A stretch of DNA of 64,000 nucleotides from Rhinopomastus cyanomelas (taxonomy: Eukaryota; Chordata; Aves; Bucerotiformes; Rhinopomastidae): NCBI GenBank assembly GCA_013400115.1, contig VXBP01008913.1, positions 62,001 to 126,000 on the forward strand, given 5' to 3'. How positions within the stretch are numbered: position 1 is the stretch's first letter; every line of letters begins with the position of its first letter. The translations under genes and the position numbers were made by a program. The notes under the pieces were generated by a model. It was not told where the DNA came from. It did not search any database and saw nothing but the letters and a program-made list of their open reading frames with translations. Shown here piece after piece: positions 43,331 through 54,100 of the stretch.

Positions 43331-44024
43331 CAGAGAAAGGAGTTAAAACCTGCCAAGGTGTAGACTCTGTTTCCAGGTGATTCCCAGGCAGCCTCTGGAC
43401 TGCCATCCAGCTTGTCTCCACTCATCACGTTCATGTTTGTTTCCTGCCAGCAAGACAATGGTTCCTGCAGCCTCACAGGCATTAGATCTCTCGTGGGATG
43501 TTTTGGGGCCACACATCCAGCTGGGACTCTGTGGCCAGCTGCAGTGTTTCTCAAATGGAAAGTGGTGCTCCTCATCTTCCACTGCGGTCACTGATGATGC
43601 CACATCTCAGGTGGCAAAAGCCGCTGAGGTGTGACTCGGGCACGGCCCCAGCCTGTGCCTTGTCATGTTGACCTGCTCTCCCAGACTAACTGGGACTGAT
43701 TCAGCACCTGACATCCTGAGCCTTATCGCAGTGGCCTTTGGACCCGGGTTTGAACTGCTCCGTTGAGCGCCGAGCGCTGGGCAGCAGAGCTCCCCGCTCA
43801 GCAAACACAGTGACCGGTTATCGTCATCCAGCAGAATCAGCAGCGTTTGTGGAAGGGGAGCGTTTAACGGCAGCTGACGTGAAGCCGTGAGCTTGGGTAA
43901 ACCTCATGGCATCTGACTTGGGGGGTGCCTTTGGCTTTTCCATGTTGGTCTTAAAAGGTGCTCAGGTACTAAGAGAAAAGTCTCCAACTCCAAGGAAATA
44001 CTCTTGCCCAGTGCTCCTGTTGAC

Positions 44025-44245
44025 TCGGTCTAGGGGATCCTGCTGTGTCAGGGGGTTGGACTGGATGATCTTTCAAGGTCCCTTTCAATCCCCAATGATT
44101 CTGTGATTCCATGAAAACATCCATTTGCTTCTTCGTTTCCTAAGGAGTCAGCTTGGTCTGGGTGGTCCTGCTCCGACAGCAGGGTTGGACTCGATGATCT
44201 TCCGAGGTCCCTTCCCATCCCTAATGTTCTGTGATCCCGTGACCT
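44025..44245 (+). mobile_element. Two CR1 LINE 3' ends
   Basis: 44025-44115 (GGTCTAGGGGATCCTGCTGT) and 44153-44245 (GGTCTGGGTGGTCCTGCTCC), same orientation, about 40 bp apart. Confidence 0.85.
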
Positions 44246-44573
44246 CCACCAGAGCAATGGCTGCACTTTGCTCTGCCACCTGCCCCTGAGGAAGCGTCGC
44301 TAAAATCATGGTCACACGTTGTAACAGTCAACAATTCCTAGAATCAGAAGTATTTTGATTTGGGGTAACACTAAAATTACAGAACCGTCCATCAAAGTTC
44401 CTTTTTCCACAGTAATTCGGTCGTGAGAGACTTTGATTTAGGGAAACCCCACTGTGATTCACGCTGTGAACCAGTTGTTTTTCAGTATTGAATCAGGGTT
44501 GTGGGTGGAAGTTTCTCCTCGGGGAGAGGACAAAAGCTGATAGAACATTTCTGAATATTCTCAGGTACAACTG

Positions 44574-44935
44574 AATCACAGAGCATCAGGGATGGGAAGG
44601 GACCTCGAAAGATCATCCAGTCCAATCCCCCTGACACAGCAGGATCCCCTAGACCAAGTCACACAGGAACACATCCAGGTGGGTCTTAAACTTCTCCAGT
44701 GAAGGAGACTCCACAACCCCTCTGGGCAGCCCCTTCCAGGGCTCTGTCACCCTCACTGGGAAGAAGCTCCTTCTGATATTGATGTGGAACCTCCTGTGTT
44801 CCAGCTCACAACCATCACCCCTTGTCCTGTCATTAGATGCCCCTGAGCAGAGCCTGGCTCCCTCCTCCTGGCACCCACCCTTCCCATATTTCTCAACGTT
44901 CATGGGGTCACCCCTCAGCCTGCTGTCACACTGCA
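44574..44935 (-). mobile_element. CR1 LINE 3' fragment
   Basis: 0.36 kb minus strand from CACAGAGCATCAGGGATGGG to GGGTCACCCCTCAGCCTGCT. Confidence 0.92.
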
Positions 44936-45249
44936 CCTGAACCTAACCGGCACAGTCGGTCCTGGCATCTTGCACATCTCTCTCCTGGCTTTCTCCCCTA
45001 GGCTGTGGGCTCTGTCCTGTGCACAGAGGGTCTGGTGTCTCAGTGTGGGTGTCTCAGTGAGAGCCCCTGGAGTGAGAACAAGGGTGGAAGTCCCCGTGCC
45101 TCTGGCGCTGTGGGTGGAGGGGCCAGAGTGTCTGCAAGTCAGTCGTGTAGATGTGTAGATGTGGGAGGTCTAACAGAGATCCAGCTGGATGGGGCAGGGA
45201 GTAGGGTGAGAAGCTGGTGTCAACATGGCTTAAGTCAGGGCTTGGATAC

Positions 45250-45778
45250 TTGGAGTGAGACCACATCTGGAGTGTTGAGGCCAGTTCTGGGCCCCTCAGT
45301 TCAAGAAGGACACAGAGATGCTGGAGGGAGTCCAGCACAGAGCCACGAGGTTGATGAAGGAAGTGGAGCATCTCCATTATGAGGAGAGGCCGAAGGAGCT
45401 GGGTCTCTTGAGCTTGAAAAAGAGGACACTGAGGGGTGACCTCATTAATGTTGATAAATATGGAAAGAGTGGGCGTCAGGACGATGAAGTCAGGCTCTGC
45501 TCGGGGGCATCTAATAATAGGACAAGGGGCAGTGGGTGTGAGCTGGGACAGAGCAGGCTCCACATCAGTGTGAGAAGGAGCTTCTTCCCAGTGAGGGTGC
45601 CAGAGCCCTGGAAGGGGCTGCCCAGGGGGGTTGTGGAGTCTCCCTCACTGGAGATATTTAAATCCCACCTGGATGTGTTCCTGTGTGACTTGGTCTAGGT
45701 GATCCTGCTGTGGCAGGGGGATTGGACTGGGTGATCTTTGGAGGCCCCTTCCATCCCTAATGTTCTGTGATTCTGTGA
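45250..45778 (+). mobile_element. CR1 LINE, long 3' fragment
   Basis: 0.53 kb, GAGACCACATCTGGAGTGTT through CTAATGTTCTGTGATTCTGT. The RT tail frame is open over 45318-45698. Confidence 0.93.
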
Positions 45779-46339
45779 GTGACTGTGCAGACACCGGTTG
45801 GCCCTCAGGAAGAATCGTCGTGTTTCAAGGGGTTTCGCTTTCATTTTGGGTTGTTCACATCCCCTTCCATTGGGTTTTGGGTTTCCCGTCTGGAGGGAAG
45901 TGCTGGGAAAGGAGAAGGTCGCAGTGTGCTCCTACCAGACTGTGGGAAGAGGAGACAAAACCTCTCCTGCCCACCCTGAGGTGACATGTGCCACAGACCA
46001 CGCAGTAGGAAGCCGATGCAGACACGGAAACAGGACATGACTTTGTAGCCCAGCGCTGTGGAAATTCCCAAGGCAGGGGGCAACCACTGCTTCTGCTTCT
46101 TCTTCCTGATGCTGTTTAAGGTTTTTCACTCAGTGACTCTTCCAACAACCAAAGAGCTCCTGCACCTGATGCCCAAGTGCAGGACTTTGTAGCCCTTGGA
46201 AAGTCACTTGTGCCAACTTTAGTCAGTTCCCCTTCTCACCCTCTGCCTGACTCCGTGTGTTCTTGGACCATTCAAATGTGGCCATAAGCTCTTTGCAGAA
46301 ATGGGTGGAACCCCCGTGCACAAGTCACACCACGTCACG

Positions 46340-46436
46340 CGGCTTGGTCTAGGGGGTCCTGCTGTGGCGGGGGATTGGACTGGATGGTCTTCTGAGGTCC
46401 CTTCCAATCCCTCATGGTCTGTGATCCTGTGGTTCC
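46340..46436 (+). mobile_element. CR1 LINE 3' end
   Basis: GGCTTGGTCTAGGGGGTCCT through TCATGGTCTGTGATCCTGTG. Confidence 0.88.
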
Positions 46437-46560
46437 TTAATGTTCCCTCGTCAGCCACCAGGCAAATGTCATTGATCTGCTTCTCACCTTTACCTGTGTG
46501 TTCTCTGATGTCCTCAGGAAAACAAAACAGAGGACAGAGGAAATAAAGAGTCAGCTCCTC

Positions 46561-46912
46561 ACAGAATCATAGAATCATTAGGGAGCGGAAGGGACCTCCA
46601 CAGATCATCCAGCCCAATCCCCCTGCCACAGCAGGATCACCTAGACCAAGTCACACAGGAACATGTCCAGGTGGGTTTTAAATGTCTCCAGTGAAGGAGA
46701 TTCCACAACCCCCCTGGGCAGCCCCTTCCAGGGCTCTGTCACCCTCACTGGGAAGAAGTTCCTTCTCAGGTTGATGTGGAACCTCCTCTGTTCCAGCTCA
46801 CACTCATTGCCCCTTTGTTCTATCACTAGATGACATTGAGCAGAACCTGGCTCCATCCTCTTGACTCCCACCCTTCAAATATTTATAGACATGAATGAGG
46901 TTACCCTTCAGT
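46561..46912 (-). mobile_element. CR1 LINE 3' fragment
   Basis: 0.35 kb minus strand with intact terminus (CAGAATCATAGAATCATTAG) through GAATGAGGTTACCCTTCAGT. Confidence 0.92.
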
Positions 46913-47337
46913 GACCTTATGAGAAGTGGCTGAAGGAGCTGAGACTATTTAGTCTGAAGAAAGGAGGTTGAGGAGAGACTTCATAGTAGTCTACAACTAC
47001 CCGAAAGGAGGTTGCAGAGAGTTGGAAGTTGGTGTCTTCTCACAAGTGACAAGTGATAGAACAAGGGGAAATGGCCTTAGGTTGTGTCAGGGAAGGTTGA
47101 GGCTGTATGTCAGGAAATACTTCATCTAAAGGGTTGTTGCAGAGTTGTCAAGCAATGGAAGAGACTGCCCTGGGAAGTGGCTGAATCGGCCTCCCTGGAC
47201 GTATTTAAGCGTTGGGTAACCATGGTGCTTAAGGCCATGGTTTAGCTGTAGGCTTGTTAGGGTTAGGTTAGTGGTTGGACTCAAGGACCTTAAAGGTCTT
47301 TTCCAAGCCAAGTGATTCCATGATTCTACAGAAGATG
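46913..47337 (+). mobile_element. Older CR1 LINE 3' fragment
   Basis: Strongly diverged older subfamily (GAGGTTGAGGAGAGACTTCA, TGGTTGGACTCAAGGACCTT, TTTTCCAAGCCAAGTGATTC). The minus-strand copy at 46561-46912 abuts it. Confidence 0.8.
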
Positions 47338-47619
47338 TCCAGAAAGATGACAGCTTCCACATTTAGCAAACACGGAGCTACTTCCAACCTCTAACATTGA
47401 TTCTGTGATTCTGTGTGACACAGGAGCTATGGAGACCTACATCCTTCCAGGACAGCTGGAGCTCAGGTGGGATTCCCTAGACCATCTCAAAGAGCATTAA
47501 TGCTCAGGCAGCTCGATCCGAAGCCTCGTGTCTAAGCTTAATCACTGTTGTTTAAGACCATTCTAGAGTCTTGGAGAGTCTCTTCAGTTAATATGTTGTG
47601 TTTTGTTAAATATTAAAAC

Positions 47620-47780
47620 CTGCCCAGGGTGGTGGTTGAGTCCCCATCCCTGGATGAGTTTAAAAGGTGCTTAGATGTAGTGTTGGGGGATCTGGTTCAG
47701 GGGTGACCTTGTAGAGTAGGGTTGATGGTTGGACTCGATGATCCCAGGGGTCTTTTCCAACTGGAATGACTCTGTGATAA
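47620..47780 (+). mobile_element. Older CR1 LINE 3' end
   Basis: CTGCCCAGGGTGGTGGTTGA through TTTTCCAACTGGAATGACTC. Confidence 0.85.
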
Positions 47781-47867
47781 GGTTATTCTTCATCATGCCG
47801 TGTGTTTTATGTCCAGTGTTCATCCCATTTGTCGAGTCTTTGTGCCGCAGTCTGGGTTAGAATCAAT

Positions 47868-47937
47868 CATTGAATTGTTAGGGATTGGAAGGGACCTCAA
47901 AAGATCATCTAGTCCAATCCTCCTGCTACAGCAGGAG
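47868..47937 (-). mobile_element. CR1 LINE 3' end
   Basis: AATTGTTAGGGATTGGAAGG through CTGCTACAGCAGGA on the minus strand. Confidence 0.85.
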
Positions 47938-48089
47938 AAACATCGCTTCGTATTTTACCCTCAAAACAGGTCCTTGTCTACCAACCACACTGCAAACAAC
48001 AGCCCAGGAACAACAGACACTCCGGTTAGTTAAACACGTTGTGTCACTCCCTGATGAGGAAACGGTGATGCATCACTTTTTACTAATCA

Positions 48090-48146
48090 GAGGATGTTGT
48101 GCAGCGTGAGTCAGGCTCTGCCCGATTTGCAAGTCAGCTATAAAAA
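48090..48146 (+). promoter_or_regulatory. MMP1: MMP1-like promoter: ETS, AP-1, TATA
   Basis: GAGGATGT (48090-48097), AP-1 TGAGTCA (48107-48113) and TATAAAAA (48139-48146). The 9-bp ETS to AP-1 gap matches my recollection of the human MMP1 promoter arrangement. Transcription is expected to start near 48170, leaving a 30-base 5' UTR. Confidence 0.87.
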
Positions 48147-48199
48147 CTGACCTGAGACCTGTGTGCGGCAGCTCTCGAGGCAGACAACCTCAGATAAGG

Positions 48200-51100
48200 A
48201 TGGAGAAGGTTCTGCTTCTCCTGCTGCTGTGCACAGCCAGCTCCTCTGCTTTCCCAGTGGCTCCAGAGGCAGAAGATGACAGAAGAACCTTACGGCTTGT
48301 AGAGGTAAATGCTCTTCAGTGCATTTTTAATTGAAGCACAAGGTGTTCCACGACAGAACTGTAGCTGCAGTGCTTTTAGGGTTGACAGTTGGACTTGATG
48401 ACCCCAAGGGTCTTTTCCCTTGGGATCCTTTAGGGTTAGGGTTATGATCCTGTCGTTCTGTGATTGTATGTTCACACAAGATGGTTTGAAATTAGGGATG
48501 TGCTGTTCTGAGGAGCTTTCAAGAGAAAGCTTTCTTATCAATATGGAAACCACAAGCGTTATGTTGAGTTGATTTGCCAAAACGTCATCTGAATACTGCA
48601 GAACTTCACTTTGGAAGGGGCTGCCCACGGGGGTTGTGGAGTCTCCTTCTCTGGAGACTTTTCAAACCCACCTGGACTTGTTCCTGTGCGACTGGATCGA
48701 GGTGATCCTGCTGTGGTGGGGGGATTGGACTTGGTGATCTTTCGAGGTCCCTTCCAATCCCCGATGTTCTGTGGTTCTGCAAAGTCAATATGGGAACAGT
48801 TCAAGATGACTTAAAGAGTGTTTGAGCACAACCCTCACACATCACACCACTCTTCTTGTTTTTAAACTCTGGTTCAGAGCTACCTACAGAAGTACTATGA
48901 CCTTCACAAGGACCACCAGCCTCATGTAAGAACTGCGGGAGAAAACCACCTTTCTGCAAAACTCAAGGAAATGCAGGCGTTCTTTGGGCTGCAAGTGACC
49001 GGCAAACCTGACCTTGACACCTTGGAGGTGATGAAAAAGCCCCGATGCGGAGTGCCTGACGTCGGGCAATACGTGTTCACAGCTGGGAATCCCAAATGGA
49101 AGAGGAATAACCTGACATACAGGTACCCTTCCCAAATCTGAGGAGGAACTTCTTCCCAGTGAGGGTGACAGGGCACTGGAAGGGGCTGCCCAGGGGAGTT
49201 GTGGAGTCTCCTTCTCTGGAGACATTTAAAACCCACCTGGACATGTTCCTATGTCACTGGATCTAGGTGACCCTGCTGTGGCAGGGGGATTGGACTGGAT
49301 GATCTTTCAAGGTCCCTTCCAATCCCTAATGATTTTATGACTCTATGAACTACAAGTGCCATACGTGCTTGGGTGAGCAGCTTGGTTCATGCGCCATGGC
49401 AAGGAGCAGGGGTTGAAGCAGCAGTGCCATGGCAAGTCAGGCTGTGGGACCACTGGCTGTTCCTCAGGTGGACAGGGTGCTTAGGGCTTCATGCTCCTCT
49501 GCCATCTCGCTCCACGTCAGGGGGATTGGACTAGATGATCTTTTGATCATCCTTCCAATCCCTAATGATTCTATGATCCTATGTTTCTATGATCCTATGT
49601 TTCTATGATCCTATGATTCTATGCTCAGTCCCTGCTTGTGGTAGAGGGGTTGAACTAGATTACCCTTAGAGGTCCCTTCCAACCCAATACGTTGTAAGAT
49701 TCTGTGACACCATGAATGACCCTATGATTTGTCATCAGTGAAAGCTATGTCTAAGGTTTCTGAACTGGTCGTTTCCCCATCCTTCAGTAACGAAAGCTGT
49801 CTCCCTCACAAAACAAAATGTGTTTGCTTTGCCTCCAAGGATTTTGAATTACACCCCGAAGATGACACGAGCTGATGTAGACGAAGCAATCCGAAGAGCT
49901 CTCAGTGTCTGGAGCGATGTGACGCCGTTGACGTTCCAAAGGGTGGAGGACCAAGAAGCAGACATCATGATCTCTTTCGCGTACAGAGGTGACACTGATG
50001 TCTTTACACAGCGAAGCGCCAGCTGCCGTCGCAGCTTCTGCGATTTACTTTCACAGTCTTGATGGACTTCTTGTTCTAAGTGATCTTTTCCATCTTGGTT
50101 TTAGACCACCAAGACAACTCTCCTTTTGATGGCCCCAACGGGCAGCTGGCTCATGCTTTCCAGCCTGGGCAAGGTATTGGTGGAGACGTGCATCTCGATG
50201 AGGAGGAAGCCTGGACAAAAGATGGAAGAGGTGAGGACTTTGCACACTGGGATCGTTGATGCAGTTTGACCCCACACAGTCTTCGTTCGCGTGATGCTTG
50301 GCTCTTGAGCTTCATTGCAGGGGAAAAGCCAGTTAAATCACACAAAATCACAGAATATTAGGGACTGGAAGAGACCTCAAAAGATCATCTAATCCAACTC
50401 TCCTGCCAGAGCAGGATCACGTAGATGAGGACCCTTCCAATCTCCAGTGATTCAATGATTCTATGTAGTCCAGGTGGGTTTTAAATGTCTCTGGAGAAGG
50501 AGACTCCACAAACCCCTGGGCAGCCTCTTCCAGGGCTCTGTCACCCTCACGGTGAAGTGGTTCCTTCTGATATTTATATGGAACCTCCTCTGCTCCAGCT
50601 CACATCCACTGCCCCTTGTCCTATCATTAGATGCCCCTGAGCTGGCCCCATCCTCCTGACACCCACCCTTCACATACTACTCAGATGTAGTTTGAGTTGC
50701 GAGGTCGATAGGACTGCTTACGCCTCTCTTGTACCTCTTGCGTACTTCGGGAAGACGCACAAACCTTTTCCATGTAGCCAACTGTGCTGAGCACTGGAGC
50801 TGATTTTACCTTCTTCCATGCAATTTTCATCCCACAGGCTACAACTTGTTCATTGTCATTGCCCATGAGCTTGGCCATTCGCTGGGTCTCTCTCATTCAA
50901 TGGATCCTGGAGCACTGATGAATCCATCTTACTCCTACACGGACCCCAAGGAATTCCTTCTTCCTCAGGACGACATTGATGGCATCCAAGCCATCTATGG
51001 TGAGAAAAAGTGTTTTTATTCACTACTTCTACTTTACAGTAGTAAAAATATCACAGAATCACAGAACACTAATGATTCTATGGTTCCATGATTCTATTCT

Positions 51101-54100
51101 TCCTACAGGAAAGTCTAACTCTGCTGTGCAGCCAACAGGACCCGTAACACCGCAAGCCTGCGACCCAAATTTGACCTTTGATGCTATTACCACCCTGCGA
51201 GGAGAAATAATATTCTTCAAGGACAGGTAACAAGAGGAAGATCTTTGTAATCCATGAGGTTTGTAGGTTGTTTGAAACACTGCTGCTGCTGTGGTGGCTT
51301 CTGCAAGAGATTTGTCTATGAACTTGGGTTGGACGCAGTGGTGTTTGAACATCCCTTTCAACCTTAATGCACGAACATCTATTCAGCAACGTGTCCGTGG
51401 TCCCACACTGTTAATCCTTCTGCTACTCAGTACAAGAGCAGAGGCAGAACTTCTATCACAGAACATCAGGGACTGGAAGGGACCTTGAAGGATCATCCAG
51501 TCCAATCTCCCCACCACAGCAGGATCACCTAGATCACAAGAACACATCCAGGAGGGTTTTAAACTTCTCCAGAGAAGGAGACTCCACAACCCCCCTGGGC
51601 AGCCCCTTCCAGGGCTCTGGCACCCTCACTGGGAAGAAGTTCCTTCTCATTGATGTGGAACCTCCTCTGTCCCAGCTGACACCCACTGCCCCTTGTCCTA
51701 CCATTAGATGCCCCTGAGCTGAGCCTGGCTCCATCCTCCTGACACCCACCCTTCACATAGTTACAAACATTTATGAGGTCACCCCTCAGTCTCCTCTTTC
51801 CCAGCTCCAGGGCCCCAGCTCCCTCAGCCTTTCCTCATCAGGGAGATGCTCCCCTCCATCATCCCTGTGGCTCTGCGCTGGACTCTCTCCAGCAGCTCTG
51901 TGTCCTTCTGCAACTGAGGGGCCCAGAACTGGACACAAGTAGCTGATCACTGAAGCAAAACACTAGCCTCCTTGTCCAGCAGTGAGACAGAAGGGCTTGT
52001 GCTCACCTTGCTTGACTCTCGTCACGTACCCGAGGTGCTACAGCGCGGAGCACAGTTCCACCTTTCCTTTCCCTTCAGACACACCCAGGTTCCCACCTCC
52101 CCACCACACTCCAGCAGCTCCAACAACAACTTTGCCCTTGTTGTACGAGAGGACCGGTTGTGTTATGCGGCTGCTGTGGTCCCTGCAGGTACATGCTGCG
52201 CAAGCACCCCGCGAGGGCAGAGACCGAGCTCAACTTTATCTCACTGTTCTGGCCGAAGCTGCCGTCAGGAATCCAAGCTGCTTATGAAAATGTCGAGAGG
52301 GATGAAATCCTGTTTTTTAAAGGTAAGGAATCGGAAGATCTCTGCCTTTCCCAACCAGTTCCTCCCCATTCCTTTGCCAGCTGTGTGCTTGTGGGTGTCA
52401 GAGTGATTGTGATCTCCAGAGGTCCTAATCCTGACCACTTGCCCCTCTGGTTATGTTTTGCAGAGGATAAATACTGGCTTGTCAGGGGCTACGACGTTGC
52501 TCCGGGCTATCCTAAGCCCATCTATCGTCTGGGGTTCCCGAAGACTATTAAAAGGGTTAATGCAGCTTACAGCGATGAAGGCACCGGGAAAACGTACTTC
52601 TTTGTCGCCGACAGATACTGGAGGTAAGATGGTGGGTTCAGGCACTAAGAGGCAGCTTTTCACTTTGTCCTGATGGCTGATGCCATCCAAAAAACTCAAA
52701 CACAGTTATGACTACACCAGGTAGAGCCACAGAATCACAGAGCATTAGGGATTGGAAGGGACCTTGAAAGGTCATCCAGTCCAACCACAGAGCATTAGGG
52801 ATTGGAAGGGACCTTGAAAGGTCATCCAGTCCAATCACAGACCATTAGAGATTGGAAGGGACCTCGAAAGATCATCCAGTCCAATCCCCCCACCACAGCA
52901 GGATCTCCTAGATCCCATGGCACAGGAACACATCCAGGTGGGTTTCAAACATCCCCACTCACAGAGACTAATCTTTATGCGACTGCCTAGTAACTCCCTA
53001 GAGCTGCCCTTGTCCATGAATTTGCTTCGTTCTTTCAAAACGTTATCTGCTTCCTCCCAAATGTCAACGGTGTTTCCTCTGTTAAGATACGATGAGAACA
53101 CAAGATCCATGGATCCGGGGTATCCCAGGAAGATAGTTGCCCATTTTGGAAAAATCGGCAGAGTTGATGCTGCTTTCCAGAAGGATGGTGAGTGATTGAC
53201 ACGCGTAATCGGGGTCTACTTGAACCCTTGGGCTTCTTTATGTAGAATCATTTCCTTTCATAATCCTGTTATTAACTTTAATGAAACAGAAATTAAAAAT
53301 AGGAAGTATAGAACCACAGAATCGTTCAGGATGGAAGAGAACCCCAGGATCATCGAGTCCATCCATCAACCCTACTCCACAAGGTCACTCCTAAACTAGA
53401 TCCCCCAACACCACATCTAAGCGACTTTTACACTCATCCAGGGATGGGGACTCATCCCCCACCCTGGGCAGCCCAGTCCAGGGCCTGACCACTCTCTCTG
53501 GGAAGAATCTCTTCCTGATGTCCAGTCTAACCCTCCTTTGTTGGAGCTTGAAGCCCTGGTTCCCTCTGCTTCTGTCACTAATGACCTGTGAGAAGAGCCC
53601 AGCACCAGCATCTCATAGAATCATTAGGGACTGGAAGGGACCTCAAAAGACCATCCAGTCCAATCCTGCCACAGCATTATCATCTATGGATGTGTTCCTT
53701 TGTGACTTGGTCTAGATGATCCTGCTGTGGTGGGGGGATTGGACTAGACGACCTTTCAAGGTCCCTTCCAATCCCTAATGATTGTCTGATTCTATGATCC
53801 AGATCCAGTCACACAGGATCACGTCCAGGTGGGTTTTAAATGTCTCCAGCAAAGGAGACTCCACAACTTCCTGGGGCAGATGTAGAGAACGGTGAGGTCT
53901 CCCCTCAGCCTCCTCTTCCTCAAACTCAACAGCCCCAAGTCTGTCTCTCCTCATCAGATTGATTCTCCAGACCCTTCCCCAGCTTCGTCACCCTCCTCAG
54001 CCCTCGCTCCAGCCTCTCGATGTCGCCCTTGTCCCAAGGTGCCCAAAACTGGACCCAGTCCTCGAGGTGCAGCCTCCCCAGCACTGAGTACAGGCAGACA

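Larger units (their letters stand above)
39725..48080. other. Intergenic region between the stromelysin and MMP1-like genes
   Basis: No gene recognised. Apart from the CR1 copies listed, non-repeat stretches at about 40097-40920, 41160-41350, 42036-42480, 42746-43170, 43326-44025, 44246-44574, 44936-45250, 45780-46340 and 47936-48080 hold only short open frames with no domain I know. Confidence 0.65.

Noticed and set aside
43370..43640. Overlapping plus- and minus-strand frames with several cysteines
   Set aside because: No splice-consistent exon and no recognisable domain. The minus-strand frames extend into the adjoining CR1.
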